DNA from: Tachypleus tridentatus | Lineage: Eukaryota > Arthropoda > Merostomata > Xiphosura > Limulidae | NCBI RefSeq assembly: GCF_004210375.1 | Contig: NC_134830.1 | Span: 42,785,094-42,849,093, forward strand | Reading direction: 5' to 3' | DNA length: 64,000 nt | The notes under the pieces: model-generated | The model's database searches: none | The model's input: only the letters and a program-made list of their open reading frames with translations | What the model was told of the DNA's origin: nothing | Part shown: positions 24,801 to 31,755 of the stretch, one piece after another | How the letters are laid out: every line of letters begins with the position of its first letter | How positions within the stretch are numbered: the stretch's first letter is position 1 | Translations under genes and position numbers: made by a program

Positions 24801-26961
24801 TCATGAAGTCCAGCTGTCAAACGCTGCATCAGCTTTATGTGCCAAGCGACAAATGAAAGCATGTCGTTGCTTTAGATGAAGCACATGGCTGCCAGTTAAA
24901 CCTCTATAAAGATTAGAGCAATTAAAAGCATTCTACCAGTGACGCGACATTTCAAAAATAATGTGCTGTGCACATCGACAAAGTTTTTGAAAGGATTTAC
25001 ATCGTTGTGGATTACAACTATAATGGTAAGCTCAGTACCGGGAGAGTCCAGACAAATGCTAAGACGAATTCTGTAAATTATCAATCTAACGTGTTGATAC
25101 TGTTGTAACGAGAAGAAATACCATTTCTGTAAATCGAGAAGAAATACCATCTCTGTAACAATAAGGTATACACGTTCATCAAGACAGAGCGTCCAGTCAT
25201 AAGTCCAAGTCAACGTGTTGGTTCCACTACAAGATGCATGAACAAACAATAATTCGTGGATTGTTTAAGTGGACCATTGAAAGTTGTTGGTCAGGCACTG
25301 TTGATGGACTTTGAAAAATATATAAGACCAGCCATTAGTTTGTAGTTAAGTACAAAGCTACTCAAAGTGCTATTTGTGCTCTGCCCATCATGGGTATCGA
25401 AATCTAGTTTGTAATGTTGTAAGTCCGCAGACATACCGCTAGGTCACTGAAGGGCAAAAGTAACCAAAGCTTTGCCCAGTAGTGGGCAACATTACAGCAT
25501 ATTTATGCTGTACAGAGGACGGCATCCTCTGTGGCAAGACAGAGGACGCCATCCGTGAACATAGGACGAAAACGGTATAAAGTCTATAACCACTCTCATT
25601 GTACCAAAATTGTGGCGACTTTAGTGCTTTATGCAAGTACTGTACTTGTTAAATAACATGTCTATCTACGTTAATGATGTCAGAAAAAATACGTAGGTTC
25701 AAGAAATCTTGATACAAAGTGATAAAAACTTTATAATTCAAGCGCTTTCAAAAGAAAAACCTTTCTTCTTAAGGGGCAAAATTATTCTCAGTTTGCTCCT
25801 GAAGAAGAAATGTCCACTTTTAGAAAGCGTTCGGTTTATAGGGTTTTTATCACTTTACACACACACACACGTGTCAGAACTGTGAATCTATATTTTTTAG
25901 CTCTGATAACACTAATTGTAATAACTATGTTCATTATAACATTTCTCGCAGCTTTATGCACTGATAAATGATACAAAATTAACATTTTCAGGCACTGATA
26001 GGGTAGATATTGTTACATAAATAATATTTTCTGTTTTTTTCCTGTGACCCAAAGCTGAGTCTAAGGCTTAGCTTTATACTTTCTGCAATGTCAAGCAGCA
26101 ATCTTTTCATGGTTATTCTTAATTTAGAATATTAATATTTATTTCTAGGCTTATTTGACTTTGATACCTTTACGATGGTTTACTTTGAGTTTGTCTTTTA
26201 AGAGTTGTATTGAGTTAAGGTTATATTTGTTTTCGGAACAAGTGGTTCTTAATCTAAACGTTTTCTGCTTGAGTAATTTAACTCCAACATGTTTAAAAAT
26301 ATTGTTGAGTTTAATAATTTTATTACTTGTTTTGAATCATTTGTTGCGTTATGATATATCCAAATTTATTATTCCATAGAAACTGGTAATGTAAAAACTA
26401 GTTAACTCAGTACACTAAATTTTGTATTTAACTACGAGGGAAAATACATTTATTTTTATGTTGATTGTTTTACCGTTTAGAATTTACAAAAAAAGAAGGA
26501 ATAAGTTAACTAAAACAGTTTAACATTAAGAATTTTTTTAATATTGAGTTATACGTGTAAGTCAACGTCGTAAACTGTTTTTACAACCAAACTTCCAGTT
26601 GATTTGGTAATAAGGATTTGTTACTTTCTTATTTTTTCTTTAATAATTGCAGATGAAGAAGAAAGAAAAACCTGGAAAGGAAATTAGCAACAAGACAGTA
26701 AATGGATTGAAAAATGGAAGTATCAATGGTATCCGTACCATTCATGGAACTCCAGATAAAGGGGAATTCGACGACTTGATTTCTGCTCTCCGAACTGGAG
26801 ACGTGTTTGGAGATGATTTGGCTAAGTTTCGCCGCAACAAACGACGTGGCAGTCAACAGCATGCCTCCACTCTTGGAAGTGAAGTTAGCCCGAGAAGAAG
26901 TTCGCTTAGGGACTCCAGTAGAGAAAGGATGTGTTCGCCAGTGCGTACAATGAAGGCTTAA
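643..26961 (+). CDS. DAAM: DAAM-type formin, 3' part (FH1-FH2-DAD), 12 exons
   Basis: Formin that nucleates and elongates unbranched actin filaments, known from the DAAM family to act downstream of Dishevelled/Rho in planar polarity. Coding join: 643-832, 2034-2164, 2507-2614, 2863-3063, 3274-3380, 7682-7770, 8402-8616, 10668-10729, 14321-14381, 20207-20338, 20551-20721, 26653-26961. All junctions are GT-AG and every phase matches, giving 1776 nt = 591 codons plus stop. Residues ~33-75 are proline-rich FH1. FH2 runs ~92-480 and includes [18 protein letters not shown], the GNYMN signature and QPDEFF. DAD is ~526-554 ([16 protein letters not shown], then basic RRNKRR). The family assignment rests on close similarity to insect and vertebrate DAAM as I know them. 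The N-terminal GBD/FH3 region is not in the window, so the gene is 5'-partial here; exon 1 enters at a phase-0 acceptor. Confidence 0.95.
882..985 (-). repeat. type-B tRNA-derived SINE fragment
   Basis: Contains the family's reverse-complement landmarks: CACAAAGCAACAC, GAGCTATCTGTGCTCTGCC and GTAAGTCCACAGACATACC. Lies in the first DAAM intron shown. Degenerate. Confidence 0.6.
986..2033. other. DAAM intron, no recognised element
   Basis: AT-rich intronic sequence up to the acceptor at 2032-2033. I see no gene, RNA or repeat family. Confidence 0.6.
2034..2164 (+). CDS. DAAM: DAAM exon b: FH1 end and FH2 lasso start
   Basis: Residues 64-107. Acceptor TTTTCAG ends at 2033; donor GTAAGA begins at 2165. 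It starts with a GGPPPPPP tract, then the linker and the lasso motif [11 protein letters not shown], whose Trp inserts into the partner FH2 post in known formin dimers. Confidence 0.93.
2507..2614 (+). CDS. DAAM: DAAM exon c: FH2 lasso/linker
   Basis: Residues 108-143, phase 0 at both ends (108 nt). Reads [15 protein letters not shown] onward to FSAYQKQQ, a typical DAAM lasso-to-linker segment containing the second conserved Trp. Confidence 0.93.
2863..3063 (+). CDS. DAAM: DAAM exon d: FH2 linker/knob
   Basis: Residues 144-210, phase 0 at both ends. Contains [11 protein letters not shown] and [13 protein letters not shown], then ends LPKDMVEQ. The acceptor at 2861-2862 was chosen because it keeps the CNGSIEDL segment, which resembles the arthropod DAAM linker. 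The donor is CAG|GTAGAT at 3064. Confidence 0.92.
3274..3380 (+). CDS. DAAM: DAAM exon e: FH2 knob
   Basis: Residues 211-245 plus two bases. Reads [17 protein letters not shown] and [12 protein letters not shown]; donor GTGAGT follows at 3381. The intron after it (3381-7681) holds the repeats described below. Confidence 0.93.
3720..3972 (+). repeat. type-A tRNA-derived SINE
   Basis: Has a B-box-like GGTTCGAATCC, the core CATGCTCGCCCTTTCAGCCG, the middle block ending CTAGCTGCCTTCC, a tail resembling CAGATAGCC...GCTTTG, and a short A-rich end with AAACAAAC. The head's A box is largely missing, so the copy is 5'-truncated. Confidence 0.85.
4415..4644 (+). repeat. 46-bp minisatellite, five units
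   Basis: Units start at 4415, 4461, 4507, 4553 and 4599 and are nearly identical. Each contains AACCAACAGGTAAGT, a consensus 5' splice site on the DAAM sense strand. Intronic. Confidence 0.92.
4949..5045 (+). repeat. degenerate type-B SINE fragment
   Basis: Resembles the type-B head-to-tail order, with GTGTAGTTTTGTGATTAAC at the end. Strongly diverged. Confidence 0.35.
5227..5271 (-). repeat. type-A SINE tail fragment
   Basis: Reads TTGTTTGTTTTGAATTCCG, then GCAAAGCTACTCGAGGGCTA, the reverse complement of the SINE 3' tail. Only about 45 bp survive. Confidence 0.75.
5280..7100. other. DAAM intron, no recognised element
   Basis: Unique-looking AT-rich intron sequence. Several short open frames, e.g. 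5343-5585 and 5691-5957, have no domain or splice context that I can support. Confidence 0.5.
7109..7330 (+). pseudogene. diverged partial duplicate of DAAM exon g
   Basis: An open frame at 7109-7312 reads [17 protein letters not shown], nearly identical to exon g ([17 protein letters not shown]), with a weaker match upstream (LLAFTNHN versus VLAFGNYM). Similarity continues past the exon g donor into intron sequence, so this is a DNA-level duplication, not a retrocopy. The donor is changed from GTGAGA to GCAAGA. It lies before exon f, out of order, and lacks the [10 protein letters not shown] motif, so a functional FH2 exon is unlikely. Confidence 0.85.
7682..7770 (+). CDS. DAAM: DAAM exon f: FH2 helical segment
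   Basis: Residues 246-275 plus one base. Reads [19 protein letters not shown], matching the DAAM HYEQRLKSL helix. Acceptor CTGAAG ends at 7681; donor GTATGT follows at 7771. Confidence 0.92.
8402..8616 (+). CDS. DAAM: DAAM exon g: FH2 core with GNYMN signature
   Basis: Residues 276-347. Contains [20 protein letters not shown] and the downstream [15 protein letters not shown], the most conserved FH2 core. A diverged second copy of the 3' two thirds of this exon plus its donor flank lies upstream at ~7109-7330. Confidence 0.95.
8946..9187 (-). repeat. type-A tRNA-derived SINE
   Basis: Near-complete reverse-strand copy: tail GAATTTCGCACAAAGCTAC, middle block, core GGCTGAAAGGGCGAACATG and B box GGATTCGAACCCGC. 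Confidence 0.9.
9648..9737. repeat. 45-bp tandem duplication
   Basis: CAGCTGATAGTATGTGGTGC occurs at 9648 and again at 9693 with the same downstream text (GTAACGGCCACTCC). Intronic. Confidence 0.85.
10322..10568 (+). repeat. old, diverged type-A SINE
   Basis: Recognisable order of a tRNA-like head (GGTTAGGGAACTTGACTC), middle block (CCCAAGAGGTGGCGGAGGGT, GACTAGCTG) and tail (CTCTCGAATAG, CGCGAAATTCAA), with many substitutions. Confidence 0.7.
10668..10729 (+). CDS. DAAM: DAAM exon h: FH2 post
   Basis: Residues 348-367 plus two bases (62 nt). Reads [20 protein letters not shown]. Acceptor TTATAG ends at 10667; the donor is AA|GTAAGT. Confidence 0.9.
10996..11154. mobile_element. hairpin element with ~50-bp inverted repeats
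   Basis: AAAACAAGCCTAAACAAAAA at the left reappears inverted at the right, and the arms stay alignable for about 50 bp (including ACAAATTAAAnGGATCC) around a ~50-bp loop. This foldback, MITE-like structure has no coding capacity. The family is not recognised. Confidence 0.6.
11468..11571 (-). repeat. type-B tRNA-derived SINE
   Basis: Reverse-strand copy with GGGCTATCTGTGCTCTGCCC, GGTATTGAAACCC (B-box-like) and GTAAGTCCGCAGATATACCG, ending CACTGGGG. Confidence 0.8.
11913..13371 (-). mobile_element. CACTATG-ended DNA transposon, 5'-truncated copy
   Basis: The gene runs on the minus strand. Its 3' terminal repeat starts with CACTATGTAACA at 11913. Two coding pieces (12754-13377 and 12483-12752) are separated by a frameshift near 12840, and a more damaged piece extends to ~12160. 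At ~13371 the reading frame stops abruptly where a type-A SINE begins, so the N-terminal half and the other end are missing. It is homologous to the element at 51980-53678. The encoded protein matches nothing I can name to a superfamily. Confidence 0.8.
12483..13377 (-). pseudogene. transposon-encoded protein, broken C-terminal half
   Basis: Lies inside the 11913-13371 element. The first piece (~200 codons) includes [47 protein letters not shown] and [21 protein letters not shown] frameshift follows, and a second frame contains [29 protein letters not shown] and [13 protein letters not shown]. The same order is seen at 52620-53373. I presume it is the transposase-like product of this element, but I cannot assign catalytic residues with confidence. 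The ORF's nominal Met near 13377 sits at the SINE junction and is not a real start. Confidence 0.65.
13372..13622 (+). repeat. type-A tRNA-derived SINE
   Basis: Reads GGCACTCGACTAG..., B box GGTTCGAATCCCC, the core and middle blocks, and tail GCGCGAAATTCAAAACAAAC. It abuts the truncated transposon on its left. Confidence 0.9.
14024..14135 (+). repeat. type-B tRNA-derived SINE
   Basis: Head CCCCAGTAGCACAGCAGAAT, then GTCTGCGAACT, a B-box-like GGGTTTCGATACC, and a tail resembling TATAGCTTCGTGCTTA. Confidence 0.75.
14321..14381 (+). CDS. DAAM: DAAM exon i: FH2 post
   Basis: One base plus residues 369-388 (61 nt). Reads [20 protein letters not shown], matching the family's MxELDKEIxxLRxGL helix. 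Acceptor AAAACAG, donor GTAATT. Confidence 0.9.
14884..14997 (-). repeat. type-B SINE, diverged
   Basis: Reverse-strand landmarks GCAAAGCCATATCAGGCTAT and GTTGTAAATCCGTAGGCTTA, plus CCGCTGTAT. Confidence 0.6.
15075..15216 (-). repeat. unclassified dispersed repeat, copy 1
   Basis: On the minus strand, GTGGTTCTATCGCAAAAC, then CACCTTTGATGACGTTCTAC and TTTTTTTGTCACT, align in the same order with 19562-19700 (+). The family is not recognised. Confidence 0.5.
15786..15886 (+). repeat. partial type-A SINE
   Basis: GAACATGCTCGCCCTTTCAG, followed by the diverged middle block (GTAACGGTTAATTCCCATAT). Truncated at both ends. Confidence 0.75.
16641..16922 (-). repeat. type-A tRNA-derived SINE, full length
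   Basis: Runs from the tail (GAATTCTGTGCAAAGCTACA) to the tRNA-like head, which ends TGCCAAGCC and includes an A-box-like segment (CACCTGGCTATG). Confidence 0.9.
17130..18925 (+). mobile_element. decayed Tc1/mariner-like DNA transposon
   Basis: Inverted ends CAGTACTGTGCAAAAGTGTT at 17130 and its near-perfect complement ending at 18925 bound ~1.8 kb, a typical Tc1-type arrangement. The flanking target dinucleotides are no longer a clean TA pair. The interior encodes a broken Tc1-like transposase on the plus strand. Lies in the DAAM intron 14382-20206. Confidence 0.88.
17810..18770 (+). pseudogene. Tc1-like transposase pseudogene
   Basis: The first open segment (17810-18199) has the paired-like HTH region ([12 protein letters not shown]), [14 protein letters not shown] and [12 protein letters not shown], then [11 protein letters not shown] and a DD-start-like LTVDD. 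It continues in shifting frames with stops through [14 protein letters not shown] and PRSxPNxADLRFDK, which match the Tc1 order (KHGGGSVMVWG, SPDLNIIEPLW). Multiple stops and frameshifts mean it is dead. Confidence 0.85.
19310..19550 (+). repeat. type-A tRNA-derived SINE
   Basis: B box GGTTCGAATCCCC, core, middle block and tail GCGCAGATAGCCCTCGTATA with TTGCGTGAAATTC. Confidence 0.9.
19562..19700 (+). repeat. unclassified dispersed repeat, copy 2
   Basis: GTGGTTCAATCGCAAACTAC, TCCTTTGATGACGCTCTGTA and TTTTTTGCCACTC align with the minus strand of 15075-15216. It directly follows a SINE tail, so it may be part of a composite. Confidence 0.5.
20207..20338 (+). CDS. DAAM: DAAM exon j: FH2 post
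   Basis: Residues 389-432, phase 0 (132 nt). Contains [15 protein letters not shown] and [12 protein letters not shown], characteristic of DAAM. Acceptor TTCTTAG, donor GTACGT. Confidence 0.93.
20551..20721 (+). CDS. DAAM: DAAM exon k: FH2 end and charged coil
   Basis: Residues 433-489, phase 0. Reads [18 protein letters not shown], then a Lys/Glu/Arg-rich coiled coil ([15 protein letters not shown]) that closes the FH2 domain. Confidence 0.93.
20800..21180. repeat. ~53-bp minisatellite, about seven units
   Basis: Repeating block CTAGTGTATACATGTAGTAA, then TGGTCTAGAACATAG and CCTGTTACCTTTA, with drift between units. Intronic, 80 bp after the exon k donor. Confidence 0.88.
21382..21630 (-). 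repeat. type-A tRNA-derived SINE
   Basis: Tail to head on the minus strand, with GGATTCGAATCCGCG as B box and a full head ending CATGCTGGGCC. Confidence 0.9.
22393..22515 (-). mobile_element. 123-bp Penelope-type insert with hammerhead-like motif
   Basis: Interrupts the 40-bp minisatellite. AATCGTCACCT flanks it on both sides, at 22382-22392 and 22516-22526; this could be a target duplication or simply the repeat phase. The minus strand carries CTGACGA, a GACC/GGTC stem and an AAAACGTT segment, a signature I associate with Penelope-like element ends. No coding sequence. Confidence 0.6.
22470..22511 (-). ncRNA. minimal hammerhead-ribozyme-like motif (probably dead)
   Basis: On the minus strand: helix I GUGAAC pairs with GUUCGC (six pairs, one wobble), catalytic box CUGACGA, helix II GACC/GGUC with a GAAGAA loop, then the second box, and a self-complementary ACGU that could form a dimeric helix III. 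The second box reads AAAA instead of the required GAAA, so this copy is expected to be inactive. Confidence 0.5.
22834..23082 (-). repeat. type-A tRNA-derived SINE, full length
   Basis: Complete minus-strand copy. Its head (reverse complement) includes GGCCAGGTGGGTCAAGGCG, an A-box-like segment, and GGGTTCGAATCCCC. Confidence 0.92.
23938..24153 (+). repeat. type-A SINE, head missing
   Basis: Begins at the core (CATGCTTGCCCTTTCAGCCG), then middle block and tail ending AAAACAAACAAAC. Confidence 0.85.
24262..24316 (+). repeat. type-A SINE tail fragment
   Basis: TTGCAGATAGCCCTCGCGTA and TTTGCGCGAAATTCAAAAC, about 50 bp, downstream of another SINE. Confidence 0.8.
24600..24862 (-). other. GC-richer patch with minus-strand open frames, unassigned
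   Basis: Two overlapping minus-strand frames (24605-24862 and 24580-24804) in a patch visibly richer in GC than the surrounding intron. I recognise no domain and no clean splice sites. It may be an unrecognised repeat or a nested untranslated exon. Confidence 0.25.
25344..25454 (-). repeat. type-B tRNA-derived SINE
   Basis: TACAAAGCTACTCAAAGTGC, GTGCTCTGCCCATCATGGGT and GTAAGTCCGCAGACATACCG in the usual minus-strand order. Confidence 0.8.
25719..25853. mobile_element. inverted-repeat, Penelope-end-like element
   Basis: GTGATAAAAACTTTATAATT at the left and its diverged inverse ending at 25853 give two ~60-bp arms. The right arm contains CTGAAGAAG...TAGAAAGCGTTC, reminiscent of Penelope-like terminal motifs. 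An AC dinucleotide run follows at ~25858. Confidence 0.45.
26653..26961 (+). CDS. DAAM: DAAM terminal exon: linker, DAD, stop
   Basis: Residues 490-591 and TAA at 26959-26961. The acceptor is AATTGCAG. A basic, Gly/Asn-rich linker precedes the diaphanous autoregulatory domain ([16 protein letters not shown], then RRNKRR), which in the family binds the N-terminal DID to hold the formin inactive. A Ser/Arg-rich tail follows. Confidence 0.95.
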   Translation: MKKKEKPGKEISNKTVNGLKNGSINGIRTIHGTPDKGEFDDLISALRTGDVFGDDLAKFRRNKRRGSQQHASTLGSEVSPRRSSLRDSSRERMCSPVRTMKA

Positions 26962-29900
26962 CAATGGCTATTGTTTTAACACAACAAGCACGAGTGAAAA
27001 AGGAACGCACAAGTTATGGAAAGGTGTCCAATATCTCACCATAAAGCCATTGAAAGAAAAAAAAATCGCCGTTTTTCAAACTTTTTTTCTATATATACAT
27101 TATGGAAGAGAGAGGGATGTACTTCCTGGAATATGAGAACTGTTGGACCAATATATATATCCTTTATCTCGTGTTGTAGGATGAGTGTATAGATGTCGCT
27201 TTAGAAACGTATATTTGTCCAACATATCACACCTCTATTAACAGTGTGTAAATGTTTGACAGAGCAACTCGATATTCAATGCTGGCATAAGACCAGTCAC
27301 TTCTAAAATATTTATTATACCTGCATGATAACGATATATGATATGTATGTTAAGTATGTCTGGGCGAATCAATTACATACACATGAGAGACTAGGTTTAG
27401 TAGCGGCTTTCTACGTCTTTTATGCGCACTAGCATGTTCTAAACTTGTGGTTCCCGTTGTAAAATACAATGTTTGTAGATTTGCTTTCTAAATGAAGTAA
27501 CAAAAGAAAATTATTTTATCAAGCTAAAGACTAGAAAGTCGTAAAAGGTGTGGGTTTCTTTCTTTAGATTTTAAACCTAACATTGATTGCGGTAAAACAT
27601 ATTAAAGTCGATAAAATCTCAAGTCTCTTTTGACTTAAATAATCATAATTTTTTTTTTTCAAACACTAGATCGTGAAGAAATTTTTTCCAGCAAACACTT
27701 TTATCCACAAAAATTAAGGTAACGTGCGTTTATTAATGGAGTTGGTTTGGTATTCCATTAACATTCTCTGCTGGTTGTAAACAAGTAATTTTAAGTACGT
27801 AAAAACTCTTTTACAGCTCCTCAACCTTCGGGTTTGTAAAGTTTTACTCCATTTATTAACTGAATTACAATGCTAGAATCGTATTTTATTCTTTTGTTAA
27901 GAGGAACTAGAACAGAATCGGGAAATTTAATATTTTTTGAATTAGACATGGTCGCCATTTGTAAGTAAGGTGCAATAGAATTTTTTTTTATTTAACTGAA
28001 GTTCAGTACAAATTTGCTACACTTGTATAAAAATATTTTCTTAGTTTCTATTGCTGGAACTTTTACATAGAATTGTGAAGAATAGTTGGTGTAGAAAAGT
28101 TTTCAAAATTTCACGAATTACTGAAACATTCCTAGTTTATTGCAAAATGGATTTGTAATATCCTAGTACCACTTGTGTTCATCCAAACTCGGTATCTTTC
28201 CATTAGATTTGATGCTAATGATAAAAAGTGTTAATGCAACCCAAATTATGAGATACGTGTTTAAATATTAATAGACGGCGATGAATATGATGAACCAAAA
28301 TAGTTGTATGCTAGGATTTAATATATAGTGTTCGTTTGTTAGCATATTATGCACTCCAATACCAAGTAAGTCATATAGAAATATTCACTGACATCATCCT
28401 CTGTACTTAACTACTCTTCTCAGTGCCATATTACAAATAACCGTTTGTAATTAACATTGTACAGTTGCTTTATAATTGTGCATCCAACACTAATAACGGT
28501 AAAAATGTTATTCGTAGCAAAAGCGCTAAATTGATGCAGAAAATTTTGAATATTTATGTAGTTTAACATAGGAATTAAAATTGTTTTGTCGATTCTATAA
28601 AACTGCACTAGATGGCAGTAACACATCTGTTTTAGACTTACCACTGAAAAAACAATAACAAACGTTTAACTGCATTCATGATTATGAAAAGCTGGATATT
28701 TTTAAGTTAAAAGAATAACAACAAAATGATCGCTAACTATTAATTATATTATCTTTATTAATAAGATTACAGCAATATCCACCGCAACTACTAATAACGC
28801 GATAACATATAATTTTTGTTGTTTACTTAACAATTAGAATATTTATAAAGCATGGTCCCATTCAAATTTGGAGGTAGATTTGGTTGATGCAACATGATTT
28901 GAGTTGTACTTAATTTTAGTATGTCAATCCTGGTCTGGAAATTGATGCGCCTTGACACTTATTTGTAATAATTGTAGATATACAATTATAATTATTTTCA
29001 ACAGAAAATTACACAGTGACTTAATCGCGATGTTTCCGCCTTGGATGAGCTATGAATTTATCCGAGTAGTTTCCAAAATGACTTATGACAATTCCATGTA
29101 ATATTACAAGTCGCACTTGGATAAAATTTGCTTCTACTCAGGCTATGCCAACTGACATATCAATTGAATATTGAGCGAGGAATATTGGAAAGCTTCACTG
29201 CCACACGCAACATTTCGTTACGTATCACAACTGTTTTATTAACGTTACGTTCCTTATTGTATCAGTGATTACAAACGATGATGTTCGAGAGAACTTCCCA
29301 TAATAAACAGAAACGTTACGTTCCTTATTGTATCAGTGATTACAAACGATGATGTTCTAGAGAACTTCCCGTAATAAACAGAAACGTCAAAGTCTTTAAA
29401 ATACTAAATTTTCACCCAAGACTAATTCCAATATAAATGTTGATAAATATACTACAGTAACAAACTAACATTCACAAAAGAGAATATCCTTTTTTGCAAT
29501 TTAGACGCTTGGAAATGGTCAGAACTTTCTATTTGACAACTGAATCCAAATGTATGTGGGGAAAACAACAACAAAAAAAAACCTTTAAGGTAATGAGATG
29601 TTTGACGTTTCATAAAACTATAACGTATTTTCGCCAACTAGTTGTACGTGCAGAACGTTAAAAATTTCTATTACATTTCATAACTGTCATGTGCACATTC
29701 GCTTTTTGTGCTTTATTATTTATACCCTTTCTTAGCGCTATGCAAAAACTTGTACAATGTAAAATATCTTAGTGTTATTGAGAGTATAAAACCACATAAA
29801 AACTGTAGTTTCAGTTTCTGCAAACGTGATAAAGCCTTATGTATATAAGTTATATACAATATTTAAAGCTTAGCTTGCTTATCTAGTCACTTTTGTAATT

Positions 29901-31669
29901 ATGCTTCAGTATTGATTAGATATTTCTTTTTCTAATATTTTCTGATGTTTGCAAGCATAATGTACTTTTTTGTACGAGTAATATTTTTTAGGTAAATCAA
30001 ACCAAGGTTTGAAGAAAAAGTTATTGATTGTTCAAATACCATGTATTTTAAATTGTATTTTCTTTTAATGTAAAAAACTTAAAGTAAAGATACATTTTGT
30101 TAACCTAAGTGAACTTGCTATAGGTGGAAGTAAATATAGCACCATAAGTATTCATTGCTACTGTTGTTTAAAACTTGTCAAAAGATAAGGGCTTGGAAAT
30201 TAATAAACATGTAACTCGTGGCTAGATCGTAAATGTGTGTGTCTGTGTTACTAGTTAAACATTACAAGTACCTATTATGCTCACACAAAAACTGTACAAA
30301 GTGTAATTTTAAAAGTTCTGAGAGGAATTCATCAAATTACATTTTAATATCTGAATAGCATAGAAATGACACCATTGTCTGGAAAAACGTTAATTCTTCT
30401 AAAACATATATACCAAGGTTGGGCAGTTTCTTTTTATTTCCTATTAGAGTTATAAAGATAGTGAAATGTTAGGTTTCTGATAAAAATTTGCTTTCAAGTT
30501 ATTTACACGTGTTTCACATAGGCAAAACTAATAACAAAATTCAAATTTTGACTCATCTGTATGGTCTTTGCCTGAAACTAAACAAGTAAACTAACCTCAT
30601 GCTTATCCTGGTCATAAAACTAGTGTCTAAAGACTTGGAAATAACAATGATAAAACAAATTTAAACTTGCATCTTAAAACTGTACAATGCCCAAGATTTT
30701 GTTTGTAAACAAACCAGAATAAGTACTAGGAATGAGGGTATTTATAGAATTTGTTTTTTCTTAAAATACAAAATGTTATGCAGAAGTGTTGATCTAAGTA
30801 CATTGAAGGAAAACCATTTATTTTCGTTTCTTTTTAATTGAAAATTTAAAATGTTTCATCCAGCTCAAAAGTTAAAAAAAGATGAGAATCTTTTAATATG
30901 AATCACTTTCCTCTTACATTCACCTACTTCATGAGTTGGAAAACCCAACTCTGGTGGTTACCTCCTCCTATTATCTCATTCCTCGTTTAGTTTAGTCTTG
31001 AATTTTAACTAACATACTTCAAAAATAATATACACAGTGGAATTAGAAGTTTAAGACACATTAAAATGTGGTTTATTAAAACTTTCAAATCTGTCTAAAA
31101 CATTCAGTATAAATGATAAATACTGAACAGTTACACAAACATTTTTGCTCATCAGTTTGTTTTTAAATCTGTGAAGTTTTACACTGTTGTTTGTATTGAA
31201 AAGCACAATTCCACATGAATATTACACTATCTCTTTTTCCTTACATTTTACGTATGTTTAAAAATAAAGTGTTATCACAATTCTAACTTTTAGTAACACA
31301 TTTTATTATAAACCTAACACAAGTAGAAACTAATTGCCAATATCATATTAAAAAAAGCTCTTATTTCGTATTGTAACCTCTGAGTAGACCTATTTGTTCC
31401 TATTGTTTGCATTAGAAAATAAGATTTGCAAGACAGAACAAACTTTATGATCAAAGGGCTTTTCATCAGATTTTTGTGACTAAACATAAAAATATGTTAT
31501 CCTGATAACGGCCGTTTAAAAACAAATCAATGCAAAACACATTTTACTCAGCTTTGAGATGAACAAAATTTGATAATCAGTTCTGAAATGTGAAATTAGA
31601 GAACAAGTTTGAATCTGTAATGTGATTCAAACTGCCTCTCTATGCCACATTTCATTCTACCTGAAGTCA
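26962..31669. other. convergent intergenic region with both 3' UTRs
   Basis: Lies between the DAAM stop and the NAA20 stop. It must hold both 3' UTRs, but their ends cannot be placed from sequence alone. AATAAA occurs on the plus strand in each unit of the 29241-29385 duplication and near 30200; a minus-strand AATAAA lies at about 31302-31307. I see no other gene or SINE here, which contrasts with the introns. Confidence 0.6.
29241..29385 (+). repeat. 71-bp tandem duplication containing AATAAA
   Basis: AACGTTACGTTCCTTATTGT begins at 29241 and again at 29312; the units differ at only a few bases. Each ends with TAATAAACAG, so a possible DAAM poly(A) signal is present twice. Confidence 0.9.
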
Positions 31670-31755
31670 TCATTCAATGTCTTCAGGTCGAACTGGATGA
31701 GGTAATGGAATCACTGATTTTTTATGAACATCCCGAGAAAGTGCTTTTCGCATAT
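31670..31755 (-). CDS. NAA20: NAA20 exon 6 with stop
   Basis: Residues 146-173: MRKALSRDVHKKSVIPLPHP, then VRPEDIE and TGA at 31672-31670. Acceptor TTTCTTTACAG. Confidence 0.95.
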
